Assembly (NCBI GenBank): GCA_029582155.1
Contig: CM055897.1
Coordinates: 92,765,829 to 92,829,828, forward strand
Length of the DNA: 64,000 nucleotides
From: Panopea generosa
Lineage: Eukaryota > Mollusca > Bivalvia > Adapedonta > Hiatellidae
Direction of reading: 5' to 3'
Positions 11,936 to 25,580 of this stretch are shown here, piece by piece. The notes under the pieces are model-generated. The model searched no databases. It was not told where the DNA came from and worked only from the letters and a program-made list of their open reading frames with translations. A program made the position numbers and the translations under genes. The stretch's first letter is position 1. The number at the start of each line of letters is the position of its first letter.

Positions 11936-14900
11936 GATGAGTTAAAAAAAGAAGAACAAAAAACGGAAAATTAGCAGTGACAATAGTGGCAGCAATACAA
12001 AATCGGCGAGAAATGGCGATTCATAGGATGTAAACAATGATGGCGGCAGTGTTTGTGACAGTGTAAGCGAGTCTATCAGAAAGGCAAACTCAGAGCTATT
12101 CAACAATTCAATAATGGACAATTCCGTGTTTGAATCCACATTACAGGATATTGCTGGTGCAGGATCCCAACCCCCCTCCCCCCAAAAGCGTTAATGGACC
12201 ACAGGGTCCCCCGTCTAACGCAGACATTTTAGACTACTTGAAGCGCATGGACGCCAAAATTAATAACATGGATATACGGGTAAAATCACTGGACTCTTTG
12301 GAGAAAAAGGTCAATAATTTTGAATACGAAGTAAAGAAAATATGGATTTTTGTGCAAGATAACATAAAGTTAACAGACGATAAAATGTTGAAAGTTCCTG
12401 AGAGAATTGACAGTCGTGAGTTTTCGCTTGGGTTGGCACATGACAAGTGGTCACAATTTCAAAAGGAGAAGGCCAGTATTCAGGACGAACTACTATATGT
12501 GCAGTCGCAATCCATGCGCAATAACCTCATATTTGCTAATATAATGGAGGATCAACACGAAACGCCCGTGCAGACCGAGGCCAAAATTAGAGAAATCATG
12601 GTTGACAAACTTAAAGTTGCACAGGAAATCGTGAATCTGGTTAAATACGAGCGCGTACATCGAATTGGACATAAAAATAGGCAGGACAATTTTACTCGTA
12701 AAAATTCACTTTGTTTAAGGATAGAGAGATGGTGCGTCGACAGAGTAAAGAGCTGACCTGTACAAATTATTTCGTATATTAACAATACCTACGGGAAATA
12801 GCCGAACAAAGAATGGTGCTTGTTCCCAAACTGAAGGCAGCAAAACGCGAGAGCAAGTCGGCATGATTGAGCTACGATACGCTCTACATTAATGTCAAGC
12901 AGTACGAGGCAACGAGTAGCGATGCGCCGAGGCTGGACTTATTGTGCTATCGTGGAACATTCATGTTTGAATAGGTCAAAGTTTGACGATGAGGACTTAA
13001 CAAACAAATTATAGTTTAAACATATTGTATTGCATAATTCACATAGCAAACGGGTTGGGCCACAAGTTCTAGCAACATTAAATAAACAAATTATATAAAT
13101 ATGATTTTATATTTTTATATGAATTTTGGACAAATACAAAATCTGATTTTGAACTGAATGGTAATAAATGTTACAATTTTTATAGAAAATTTCAGAATAT
13201 AAAAGCGAAAAGATGCAGCGGTGGTATTGTTTTATATATAAAGGACTCTATTAATCCTGGTATTAAATTGATTCAAAATCATTTTGACACTAGTATATGG
13301 TTGAAATTGGATAGATTATTTTTTAATATGCATGACGATATTTTTCTTGCAGGGATTTATATGTGGGTCGAGAACTCGCCTGCTTACAATTTTATTAACG
13401 ATGTTTTGTTTTCATTGGTACAACATAATATTGGTACGTATGAGTCACGTGGTATTATAATGTTGTGTGGAGATTGGAATGCGCGAATGGGCAGTAGTGC
13501 AAGGAAAGATAATATTGTATGTGATCGCCATATAATTTTTTTATATGACGAAGAATATTGTCCCGACGTACCAATTAGTCGTGTTTCTATTGACGCTATA
13601 TGTAACAGTCATGGTACAAAAATGCTTGATTTGTGTAAATCTAATTGTTTGCGTATCGCTTACGGCCGTCTTGGTAATGATTACGCAAGAGGTACATTTA
13701 CTTATGCAAATAGTAATGGATCTAGCGTCATTGATTATTTGTTAGTGAGAGAGCGTGATTTTAATTGTGTCAATACTTTTCAAGTTGAGCCATTTGTGAA
13801 TGGTCGGATCACACACCATTATTGTTTAATATTTTATGTAACAGGCATTTTGATACCGATGATCAGTATAACACGTTCTCTCATGTCAAATGGAGAGATA
13901 ATCTACGCGATGATTTTAGACGCGGTCTTATCGCAACGGTTCCTATTTTGAATACAATAACCAGTAATGTTGACTATGATCAGAAAGAAAATGTTAATGC
14001 ATGTGTAAATGATTTTACTGAAGCGATTAACAGTATGGTTTATCCGTTATTTAGTAAAACTATACGTGTCTCTAATAGAACACGAGCAGATTGGTTCGAT
14101 GAAGAATGCAAACAGGCCAAGTATTTGTATGTTACTGCTTTAAATAAATTTAATTCTTGTAAAACCAATTACAATCGGACTAGTATGTGCAATAATAAAA
14201 CAATGTATAAGAGTATTATTAAGAAGAAGAAAATGCGTTCTAAAATAAACAAAATGAAAGGAGTGTTATAACTTCTTTTCGAATCTCGGCTTAAATTTGC
14301 CAACTGTGTTGAACAATGATGCGGAACACTTCTGTAATAATTATGATTTTAATTCAGCAAACTGTAAATTTGAAGAGCTAGACGAGCCAATTGCAGTGAC
14401 GGAAGTGGAGTCTGTAATACGTAGCCTTAAGAAAAATAAATCTTTTTCCGGCGATCAGTTGTTAAACGAATATTTTATTGAAACTGATGATATTTTAAGC
14501 TCGCATCTTGTTGACATTTTTAACGGTATATTGAATTCAGGTTACTTTCCAGAGTAGTGGCTGGATTTTATTATAATACCGTTGTTAAAAAAACGATCGT
14601 AATGATGTAAACAATTATAGGGGTATTACTCTGGTTAGTTTCTTCTCCAAAATATTCACTGGTATATTAAATAAAATAATAAATAATTGGATAGAAAGCA
14701 ATGATACTGTAAGCGATGCTCGGTTTGGTTTTAGAAAGGGGCAGTCCACGATTGATGAAATATTTGTACTAAATGCGGTTATACAAAAGGTATTAAACCA
14801 AAATGAGAGATAAGCTTGCGCTTTTATCGATCTGAAAAAAGCCTTTGATAGTGTTTATCGTAATGGTCTATGGTATAAACTTCATAATCTAGGTATTACT

Positions 14901-16440
14901 GGGAATACCCTGCGAATTATTCATGACATGTACTCTAAGGTTAAGGCATGTGTTAAGGGGTGCAACTCTTATTAAGAACTTTTAAAAGTTGCTATTGGTT
15001 TGATGCAAGGGGAGATAATATTGCCGGTTTTATTCTCTTTATTTTTGGAGGATTTGGAATTATTTTTACTTGATGGTATAAGTAGAAGATAAACCCTGGA
15101 TGATATCACTTTCATCTCAATATTGATTGCTGATGATATGATTTTTTTAGGAAAAAATCTTTAAGAATTGCAAAATAGCCTTGATCTTTAAAGAAATATT
15201 GTGATAAGTGGGGTTTACAAGTAAACACTGATAAAACGAAAGTTATGTGTTTAAGAAACGGGGACCTATTAGTTACGACGAAAATTGGACATTCGATAAT
15301 AATGCTTTAGTAAATTACTTTTATTATCTCGGAACAGTATTTAATTACACCGGTAACTTTTCCCTTAACCAGGAAACTTTAGCAGGTAAGGGTCTAAGGG
15401 CTTTAAACATTTTATAAGCAAAGACTCGCAAATATGTTCTTAAAACAAAAACTATTTGTCAGCTATTTGATGCATTTGTAGGTTCAACTCTAAATTATGC
15501 ATGAGAAATTTGGGGGTACTCTAAATCCAAAGAAATTGAAAGGGTGCATCTTAAATTTTGCAAACAACTGCTCTATGTGAAATCATCAGCTTGCAATATG
15601 AGAATATATGGCGAACTTGGTAGACATCTACTGTTTATAAATAGAAATTTGCGTTTGGTAAACTGTTGGTGTAAAATAGTGAAGTCGGGTAATATTATTG
15701 TAAAATATCTTTACGAATCTCTACTTAGCGATTGTCAAAAAGGTGCAAAAAATTGGGCTGCGGACATAAAAACACTATTTAATCAGTATGACTTTTCTTA
15801 TGTCTGGAGAAACCTTGCAAATACTAATTTACATAATTTTCATATGGTGTTTAGACAGAGAGTTGTTGATGTATTTTTGCAAACATGGTACAGAAGCATA
15901 TCCAATTCCAGATCGTTATGTACATATAGTAACTTCAAACTTCATTTTGAATTTGAATTATATCAAGCAAGTTTAGAATTGCTATGTATAAACTAAGACT
16001 ATCCGCTCATAAGCTTAGAATTGAAACTGGTCGTTATGAACAGAACATAATTGACCACAACCGAAGATATTGCACTTTATGTAATACACAAGATTTGGAA
16101 GACGAGTATCATTTCATCCTTATCTGTCCGTTGTACAACAATACTCGCAAATTGTATATAAAACCTTATTATTACAATAGGCCCAGCGTTTATAAATTTA
16201 TTGAATTGATGAAATCTAAACAAATTACAGAACTTTTAAAATTGGGAAAGTACATATACACAGCATTTAATTTACGTATGTCAAGTATATAGGTTTTTAG
16301 AAATATTTTAACAAAGCATTGTTTTGAAGGCCTTGTGTGTGTGAATATGAGTGTACATAAACATTATCTAACATAGATGATTTATGGAATTGTAGATATC
16401 TATTTTAATGTAAATTGATTACGAAATTCAATTAAAATTG
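11936..16440 (+). mobile_element. Near-full-length but broken LINE B (ORF1 + EN-RT)
   Basis: ORF1 (about 11937-12920) is a coiled-coil protein with the motifs SMRNNLIFANI and YERVHRIGHK. The endonuclease part (13140-13960) has GDWNAR and VIDYLLV. RT follows at 14300-15400 (AFDSVYRNGLWYKL, GLMQGE, LIADDMIFLG). A C-terminal zinc finger CTLCNTQDLEDEYHFILICP lies at 16060-16130. Several frameshifts and stops, including a stop three codons into ORF1, make it inactive. Its 5' end faces the GAD first exon about 270 bp away. Confidence 0.9.
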
Positions 16441-16799
16441 TTTTATAAAATGTGTGACGTGATAAACAAATATATTGAATGTATGTATAATATATGTATG
16501 TAATGAGAAACATTATATGTTTAAGTTACAAATTAAGAAATCTTGAATCTTGTGAAAATATCTCAGCACGAAATATTGAAATATATTGAACGGAACGGCT
16601 TCCCCGTCGCCACTTTTGTATTTCCAATATATACGCCAAAATAGTGAGTAGCTTTATTAAAGTTTGTATACGGCATAAACAGAAAATCATGTATTGATTT
16701 TACAGAGCAGTGATTTTTCTTATTCAAGTCTAAATTTTAATTTCAGTTGCTTAATACTTTTTAAGAAAATACATAAAACGTCAGATACATAAAATGACA

Positions 16800-18475
16800 G
16801 GTAGCGTGTTAGCTGTTCAGTTAAGTTTGCAAATTCCAAAAACATGAAAAATGCCTTTCAATGTGCGATGACAAACAACAAATTTGTATTTCATTTAAAA
16901 TTTAAAAACCTAAAAAATACAGACAAAATTTATTGCAAAATGAAAAAAATTACATGGACATCTAATCAAGCAGCCACTTTAGGAATCATCTTCACAAAAA
17001 GCCAAACGAGTAGAAATCAATTTTAATACTAAAATAAACCAAATGTATTCATGTCTTACAAAATGGAAGAAACATAATTTATCATTATTAGGAAAAATAA
17101 CAGTCATAAAAACATTTGCCCTGCCAAAAATAACATACCCATTGACAGTACTAGGAAATCCACCGGATCACACAATAACTGAAATCACTAAACAACTTTA
17201 TTCATTCTTATGGGACAATAAACCAGATAAAATAGCAAGACACACAATTAAAAAGACTATAAAGATGGAGGATTAAAAATGATAGATTTGAATGCATATC
17301 TATACTCAATAAAAGCAAGTTGGATCAAAAGAATTTTTAACGAAGAAAATACCGGAATCTGGAAAGATAATTATATGAATGAAATTAACAAATTTGGTGG
17401 GAAATTATTATTACAATCAAACATAACATATAAAGATATAACCAATAAATTCAAAAATATTTTCTTAAGGGATGTTTTACAAAGTTGGGCAAAGGTAAAC
17501 TTTAATTCGGAAATAACAAACATCACAGATGAAATCATATGGAATAACTCATTTATACAAAATAACAATAAAACAGTATTTTATAGAGTATGGCTAGATA
17601 AAGGAATAAAATATATACAACAACTTTATGATTACAGAAATAAGAAGTTTTATAATTTTAATACGATCAAACAACTTTACAATCTAGACAATTCAGATTT
17701 CTTAAAATACCACTCAATAATTGCTTCCATAACGAACTCTTGGAAAGAAAAACTTAAACATGAAACATACAACAACAACGACAGAACTTTTTTCATTGGC
17801 AGGATTTTAAAGGTACTGAAACCAAATAAAATTATATATGAGACATATATATCGAAAACAACTACCAATATTACAAATAAAGCTCAACAAAAATGGAATG
17901 ACTCCTATGGAAATCTGAACTGGAAAAAAATATTTTTATCACCGATTACATGTACTATTTATTCGAGATTGAGGTTATTTCAATATAAGTATTTATGTAG
18001 AATTATACCCACAAATAAATTCTTACACAAATGCCATTTAGTAAATTCAAGTTTATGTCAATTCTGCAATATGCATGTAGAAACAGTACAGCATTTATTT
18101 TGGGACTGTGCTCATGTACAACATTTCTGGACAAAAACAAATGATTTCTTATCACAAAACGGTATTAATGTAGCTTTTAATTTTAAAAATATATCATTGG
18201 GCATCCATGACGACAACACAAAACAAAAAACAATAATAAATTTTGTTATTTTTTTAGCAAAATATTTCAGTTTTAAATGTAAAATGCAAAGCGATATACC
18301 ATGCTTTGACAACTATCTTAGATATTTAAAAGAATGCAAAAATATAGAACAAATCTTAGCCCAAGCGAGATCCAAACTGGAAACACATAATAGAAAATGG
18401 CACTCAGTAAAATTTGAATAATCAAATATAGCAACCTTATATAATTAACATCAATATGTATTGATCTTATAATGA
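16800..18475 (+). mobile_element. LINE C, Tx1/L1-like 3' fragment
   Basis: 5'-truncated element. LLGKITVIKTFALPKITYPL (about 17086-17145) and the 380-residue frame 17279-18421 match the region after RT in Tx1/L1-like elements. The end carries the zinc finger CQFCNMHVETVQHLFWDC (18058-18111). It is followed by a CT microsatellite. Confidence 0.85.
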
Positions 18476-18487
18476 ACATGATTCATC

Positions 18488-18490
<3 letters not shown>

Positions 18491-18540
<50 letters not shown>
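18491..18540. repeat. (CT)n microsatellite
   Basis: About 25 uninterrupted CT units directly behind LINE C. Confidence 0.98.
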
Positions 18541-18541
<1 letters not shown>

Positions 18542-18544
18542 ATT

Positions 18545-19255
18545 AAAGTTAAAGATAAAGAGCAGTTTGATTGCCAACTAAGTCACAAAGTTATGTTGAG
18601 TTCATTGATTTTATAGCTCTATGCTATTATTTGGAATAAATATCTCATAGTACGCCAATGTCTGTAGTAATGGGGGTTTTCCCGGTGGTATAGTTTATCA
18701 CTGTGTTTTAACAATAACCTATCAAGACAATATTTCTACATATGTTTCGCATGTGAAAGGCAGTACACATTTTGCTTATATATCATTTCCTTCTTTTGAT
18801 ATTGCTTCTATAAGATATGATTTTAGGATTATCATATGTTGTGTATATTTGCAAAAATGATTTAAACATTGCCACGAGAAATTTCAATGTGCTTTGTTCG
18901 ATAGATTTGAAACAAATAAATATGTGAAAAAACACATAAATAATTTGATAACTGTGATTAATAAAATTCATACCAATATCTAAATACACGATCATATAAA
19001 CTTTCAAATTACAAGAATTGTTGGTTGTATTACAGTGTACATTATGAAGACCTTGGGGAATATTATCATTAACATTATAGTTTACATAAAAGAGTTTTAT
19101 TTGTGGTTTATTATAATTATGTACATTTCTGTCCATACTATTGCCGATAACTGTTGATAACATTATTTACCGCTATTACAGTTTATAATCCAGAAGTATA
19201 CAATTATGTCAATAATTCTAAATAAATGTATACGTACATGTAACATCGGTGTTGT
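18545..19255. other. Intergenic sequence, nothing recognised
   Basis: AT-rich. The 126-codon minus frame at 18783-19163 has no recognisable motif and no splice context. Confidence 0.5.
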
Positions 19256-19256
19256 T

Positions 19257-19452
19257 AACGAATTCTAACAAATGATAACGTGTACGAGTTCTAACAAATG
19301 ATAACTTGTACGAGTTTCAACAAATGATAACGTGTACGAGTTCTAACAAATGATAACTTGTACGAGTTCTAACAAATGATAACGTGTACGAGTTCTAACA
19401 AATGATTACTTGTACGAGTTCTAACAAATAATAACTTGTACCAGTTCTAACG
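19257..19452. repeat. 26-bp tandem repeat, about 7 copies
   Basis: Unit GAGTTCTAACAAATGATAAC followed by GTGTAC or TTGTAC. The two variants alternate, giving a 52-bp higher-order pattern over most of the array. Confidence 0.93.
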
Positions 19453-19912
19453 TCCATGAAAATAATGTACCATACTTTAGATAAACATTTTTTTTTCAAT
19501 TGATAAGACACTTTAAAATATCTTATTATTGGTGTATTCGTTTCATTATATGGTAAAAAGGCAGTGTTTTTATTTTCAAATTTGATATATTTCTACTTAC
19601 GTCAATTGTTTTGACTCAATACATGGAACTGTTAACATAATCAGTGGTTGGATATCAAAGATAATAACAAAAACTGAAGTACATGTAAACATAAGTGTCA
19701 TAATTAAAAACAGATAAAGATATCTCATAAATGGTAATGTTCTTTCAAAAATGTTTCAGTATATTCCGGCATTAGGCCATTTAAAATATTCTTGAATTGT
19801 ACAACGTCTGCAAATTGCATTAAAGGAATAGCTCTAAGCATTTTGGAAGAAAGCAAAGTTTACACATATATTGTTTATTATCTTTAATATGAATTAAGAC
19901 AGACATCGATTT

Positions 19913-20008
19913 ACCTTTTCTAATATATCCGCCATGTTCTATTTTCTTCCTCGTATTTTCTTCTTCTTTGTACTCAACAGGTCGCGGCTCACAATTGTCA
20001 AACATCAT
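19913..20008 (-). CDS. Possible first coding exon of an unidentified gene
   Basis: The ATG at 20008 has an upstream in-frame stop and reads MMFDNCEPRPVEYKEEEN, then HGGYIRK, before a GGTAAATC donor-like site at about 19912. The composition is protein-like and charged. No following exon was recognised and the family is unknown. It may equally be chance. Confidence 0.25.
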
Positions 20009-20009
20009 A

Positions 20010-21335
20010 TTTGAACTCTACAACCAACTCTAAGATAGCAGAAACACTACATGAACCAAACATAATGAATATTGCTTTTAAATACTTAGAGAAAGTTGGA
20101 AGTAAATCAAAATTAAATCACAACATTTTTAAAATCGAAATGATATTTTTTTATTAAAGAAAAATACCAGCCTAAAATTGATGAAATGCTGGATTATTTT
20201 CAAATCAAATACATTTATTTTTCTGATGATAAAATCCAGAAATTCAATATATGTTTAAACAAATATTTTATGTTTGCAGTTGGAATATTAACGATAAATA
20301 TATAAAAAGTACAAAACGTGCTTACGTTGTAACATTAAAATTAACAAATGCCGTGTGTTTTGAAGTTGATGAGCTAAAATCAAACCCTGTCATAGAATCG
20401 ACAGAAACTGTGTTGATTTTTTGAAAGCTTCCTCCTTATATGTAAGAACTTTTTTCACTGACTTAAAATGTATAAAATGAAAACTTAAATATCCTTGTCT
20501 TATATTATACAAAGATTGGTAAAAAGTTGATATTAAGTAAAGCAGTTAAATGAACGTTATGTGTTATATATTTCCAGACATCTAAGGTTGAAACATTGAA
20601 TCAGTTGCCTAAATAAGCAAATTCTAAGAAGACAAACACGTCACTTAGACTTATGCTCAGAGAATATTACCTTCTTATACCGCTCAATATTTGACGCACT
20701 CCCATTTAATTGTTTATAGTATTATCAATGGATCAGGAGCCCGATTTTTGATTGTCTGAACAAACAGCACTGAAGTTAATTTCTTTCGGTTCATCAAGTA
20801 GTTGTCAAAAACCTCTGTAATTTGTGGAAATATTGGTAACAGCTGTTTTAAACAAATTGCTTTCCCCAACATTCCAACCCGATACGGTTGATATAAACGA
20901 GAGAAATGTGTTTATAAAATGGCACTAAATTGCATTAAATCACTTCGTATTAGTTTGTTTGTTCATTTAGTTGAAGCGATTTCACGGAATGCAACTAATT
21001 TATAACGTATATACAGACAATCTATAAACGAGTATGGTTAGAGATAATTAATTTTAGAAAAAAGATGACAATTTCTAACAATGTCAATGGTATAATAAGA
21101 AGCATATCAGCAGTAAAGGATATAAACAAATCGAGCTGTTAACATTGTGTTTTTCTGTTACTATTTAATATTTACAGACACTTGGCAGACGTCGATTTGT
21201 TATGGTTAAATAACGTTTTTGTGAGACGTTACGTCATATCATGACTCACGGTAACAAATATACCCATTTTGTCCTCGTTGCTCATTGATTTGATCTGCTA
21301 AATAAATAGTAAATGTAGAGTTATGTCATAAAACG
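20010..21335. other. Intergenic sequence, nothing recognised
   Basis: AT-rich, no ORF with recognisable motifs and no obvious repeat. Confidence 0.5.
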
Positions 21336-21337
21336 AA

Positions 21338-21475
21338 TCTTACATTTATACTCATTTGTTATTGCATTTATTAAACTCGTTGGGAAAATGATATAATTGT
21401 CGGCAGAGCCTCGCATAATACATTTTCTCCAACTCGTTTAATAAATTTAATAATAAATAAGCACTCATGTAAGAT
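21338..21475. mobile_element. Palindromic MITE-like element
   Basis: About 138 bp with inverted ends ATCTTACAT and ATGTAAGAT. Long imperfect arms contain ATTTATTAAACTCGTTGGG and its counterpart CCAACTCGTTTAATAAAT. The arms surround a GC-richer loop CGGCAGAGCCTCGC. It would form one long hairpin. Confidence 0.7.
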
Positions 21476-21539
21476 CCTCTAACTATACGGATATGTAGCA
21501 ATTAAGGTAAACATCTACCATAACAGCATACGAGGGATG

Positions 21540-21975
21540 AGCCAGAATGAATCGGAAAATGAAAAACATCTTTCTAGTATAACAAATATTTTATTGAAAT
21601 TATAATCAGTTGTAGACAGGTGTCTTGGAATGACTCAAATTATCGGAAACAAACCACTATAATGAACGGAAATATTGTTGCTAAGGAAATGATAAGTTGT
21701 ACAGACGGGTCATATTTCGCATTTCTTGTCAATAACATCCAACTTATAATCCTAATAATTCTCTTATCAACAACGCAAAAAACTATAAATTGGTGTAGTT
21801 CTGTTACTCTGATGTGTTCCTCTACGCGTATAGGATGCATGTAGTTTGTTTACAAAAACTAACCAAACACAAAGCCAATGAACCCTCTTGTTGCAGAAAC
21901 AACACGACATCTCACCTTTAAGAAAACAATGTAACGTTAAAGGTATTTCTGTAGAATCCATGTCCATGTCTGGAT
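21540..21975. repeat. Dispersed repeat, copy at 21.5-22.0 kb
   Basis: Order of motifs AATGAACGGAAATATTGTTG and CCAATGAACCCT is shared, with divergence, with 59690-59975. The element class is unknown. Confidence 0.4.
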
Positions 21976-22519
21976 CATGTCACACTCCAGATGACCAACA
22001 TTGTTCTGTTGGGATAGCTGTTTTTGTCACAGGAATGGGTCAGCAGTTACTTATATTGTGACTTTTTATGAGGATGACATTAATAAATCAATTGTTAATA
22101 ATTTAACTATTCGTATATTTTTATGGCATTTTCTAAGAAAAAACGAAATTTTTAAAATATATTTTAATATTAATACTATGCATTTGTTTGTTTGCTTGCA
22201 ATGTTTGATAAAACACGTGACTGGTTAGAAAATATGTCAGTGTATAATGTTAAATTACGAGATTAAAAATGGAATGCGTAATATGTATCCATTATTGTTT
22301 CTAAATACAAACTATGAGGCTATTGTTCTGTACAGAAAAAAATAGAATCACTAAAATCACTATACAATTACCATTACCATATACCATGACAACATTTTTA
22401 TAGTTAACTGTAGGTATGGTACAAGAAAACTATATAAAAGTTCACATCTTATTCACTAACTAAAGATAACTGCACTCTGGATTCAAATAAAGTTGTAAAT
22501 GTTCAATTTAATGTGAGTA

Positions 22520-23000
22520 TATCAGGAAAATACTTTAGAAATGTCTCAAAAAATAAAATGATTATTTCAATGGATAAAAAGCATCTCATTATCAGTAATA
22601 AATCAAATCCGAATTATTTGGCATGGCAAATCCAGTAAAACGTGACAAATTCGAAATTTAAATTGGAGTGGTAAATTTGAAACAAAATCCCCATTCTAAA
22701 AATAAAATGCACTTAACTGTTGCGTTCCTCTCTAAACTGAAATCCTGGATCCAATCCTGTATACACCATATCAATTTAAAATCAAAATGAAAGCGCGTGT
22801 CTTATTTAATACGACACAAAATATGTTGCATTTTTAAGCGGTAAATCTATTTTAGTTTAACCTAGGCGCGTAGCCCAAATTAGGAAATCCCTGTTATATA
22901 TATTATTTTTACCGGTTTAAATATATTTATATTGGCAATACGTTGTCAGTGAGTAAATATGGGTATGATATAAAATAGTATTGTAGCCAGTTTTAAAAGC
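22520..23000. repeat. Diverged segmental duplicate (partner 35555-36010)
   Basis: Shares TGGATAAAA-GCATCT-ATTATCA, ACAAAATCCC-ATTCTAAAA and GGCGCGTAGCCCAA with 35555-36010 in the same order. This places it in the 3' flank of convertase copy 1, as the partner is in the 3' flank of copy 2. Confidence 0.65.
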
Positions 23001-24360
23001 TTGAAAAATCCTGATCAATTCCCTTTAATAGTTAACATTAGTGATTTATCATAACAATAAATAAGTGCTTAAATCCACATTTTGCTCTCGGTTGTTCGTA
23101 AACAAGGTATAATGATAGATATTTTATTTACATTTTAAGGTAAGTCATTAAATGTCAAGTTGCTACGGTTTGGATATTTACACTGGCGAATACAGAGAGG
23201 TTGGTCTGAAAATATTACATTTATTTTTTAAGTTTACACTCCGAAGATGGAAACAAAATGACCAATACATATGTGCCCGCTTATGCGTTTATTCCACATG
23301 ATACATGAATGAGATTGATTGTACATTTTAGTTACATAAATATTGTATCCTTACCGTGATACTTGTTATTTTAATGTCAAAGCACTCAGAAAAGTGTAGA
23401 GCTATATGTATAAGACATGGCAACACTAACGTAGACCAATGTTATCGCCTTCAGGCTACACAATATTGGGAAGAATTAAATCATGCATTGTTTATTAAAG
23501 GAGATGAAACTTTTTTATCTTTAAAGCTTCATTAAACTTCCGAAATGCACACTTTTTGATAATAACAAAAATGGTTATAATAAAATGTGTTTATAGTATT
23601 GCTTAACCATTCCTGTAGACCCCATATGGCTGTTTTTAAAAAAGCGAGAGAATAAATAACTTCGATAGAAATGCGTATGTCTTATACTAGCGGACCTAGC
23701 TTTAAATTTTTGTTTACATTTTTGTAATTCCGTTATGACTCTGTTGCTTTCCGACAGTACCTCCGCCGTTTTTTCGGAAGTACAAAAATGAATACTGCAG
23801 TGGCAGTGTGTGGATAAAGACTGTTAGTTAAGGGGTTCATTAACAAGATTATAAAGTTATGGCTTCACTTATATTATGTATCGTTATTGGGTTTTTTTAT
23901 TTTTAAAATGTATTGATGTATTGACAATAAAACTGTATCGAACGAAGTATGTATTATATTATTTATACGCACTGAAAAACAATAATTACGAAATCCTAGT
24001 TTGGTCTAGTAGCTCTTGCTCAGGATCCTCCCTTACATATACGCGTGCTACTATCGCATCGCTATTACGTCACAAATCACTTTATCGCAGTCAATATTGA
24101 GAGGTACCAAGGGTGGTTTGTTAAGTACATTTATTAAAAATGTAATTTTATTTTTAATTTTATCTAAACGATTCGTCGCTTATTTATTTCTTTATTTATC
24201 ATTTTTAAAGTTAAAGTTAAAAAAAGATATGTGTTTGTTTTGCATTTTTCTTATAGATTCATTTTCTTTTAATCAAGCAATGTCACAATGTGTTATATAA
24301 ATAATACTTTTATGTTTAAAATGGAAAATAAAATTGATAAATCGTATTTCTTTCATCTTT

Positions 24361-24603
24361 TTAAATATTACTTAATTTCGTGTTATTTTGGTCAATATTT
24401 CCTGATAATGTCATCTGTTCTTTGCCCACCATTTCTTCCTCCGTTATTTTTTTATTTCCTGCTGTACTTTTATTCTTCGTTTTGCTCTTTTTCATCTTAA
24501 ATGTTGATCTAGAATTTACTGAACGGTCAATAGGTGAAACTATACTTAATTCTAAGTCACTGATAGTAGAGTTAACTGAACGTTGTCTTTTTCTATAACT
24601 CAT
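24361..24603 (-). CDS. Hypothetical basic 80-residue ORF
   Basis: Begins MSYRKRQRSVNSTISDLELS, then is Lys/Ser/Thr-rich. The low-complexity charged start resembles the N-terminus of the ORF1 in LINE B (which also starts ATGAGTTA), so a LINE ORF1 remnant is possible. No RT is seen nearby. Confidence 0.2.
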   Translation of the reverse strand: MSYRKRQRSVNSTISDLELSIVSPIDRSVNSRSTFKMKKSKTKNKSTAGNKKITEEEMVGKEQMTLSGNIDQNNTKLSNI

Positions 24604-25293
24604 TTTTGTTTACATTTTTTATGCATACTGTATTATTCTATTAAACTATGAATGTCAAAAACGAATACTGATTATGATGTTCTCTGGCGTTATATGATTA
24701 TGATGATGATGATAATATGTTATATGAAATACACTGATTATAAATATGAAACATAGCTATAGCATGTTTATACAATAGTCATTGTTACAAACCAAACATA
24801 TAAACCCATTCAGTCATATAGAAACGCCATCAACATCGACAGAGATAGCAATATTTGATTTTGTTAACGAAATACAATAATATAAAACGATGTGCATATA
24901 AATTTCAAAATATATTATCTACAGATTATGTTATGTGTGCTGTTTAATATTCTAAATATAACTGATAGTTTATCTTCAGCTAATAATTGTCTTTCAACAA
25001 AACATTAAAACAACTCCTTCGATATGTATCTTGAATTATTTGTAAATGGAGTGTTTATTATTAACGTGTCCATGTCTAAAATCATTTTTATAAAACAGCA
25101 ACCATGACATATTATTATCAATGAAATGATCCTGATCTTTTTTTATATTCCATTATGAATAGAATTGTTCCATGCTTTGGACAGTATACCTAGTCATTTG
25201 ATTGCTGGCGAGAATAGCATCATGTACACAGTCTCGTCTTATTATATAAAATAGCGGAATTTGGTGCCGTTAATCGGTATATCCAATTAGCAT

Positions 25294-25580
25294 TCACAGG
25301 TTATTGCTCAAATCAGTAAGTGGAACTTGTTCAACCGATTCTGCGTTAGTCGACCCGCCCAATCCTACGTTAGTTGACTCATTGTTTCGGCGTGACTTGT
25401 ATTTTTTGTAACATACTATTATTACGCCTATAATAACTTTGACAATAATAGAAGACACTATTGGTACAATAACTTCGATGTTAGTTTTGTCATTTTTCTT
25501 TGCATTTTCTGGTTTAGGATTTAATTCGTTGTCTTTGGTGCCATATACGGTTAGGTCAAACAATAGCATACCAAACTTTC
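25294..25580 (-). CDS. Convertase copy 1, last exon: P-domain end, TM helix, tail
   Basis: 287 bp from a tttctttcag acceptor to TAA. FDLTVYGT closes the P domain. A hydrophobic helix VIVPIVSSIIVKVIIGVIIV follows, with an unusual Lys inside it, then stop-transfer KKYKSRR and a short tail ending PLTDLSNNL. Confidence 0.88.

Noticed and set aside
23876-24500. Several short hydrophobic plus-strand ORFs
   Set aside because: AT-rich DNA gives Phe/Leu/Ile-rich chance frames. No starts, splice sites or motifs support them.
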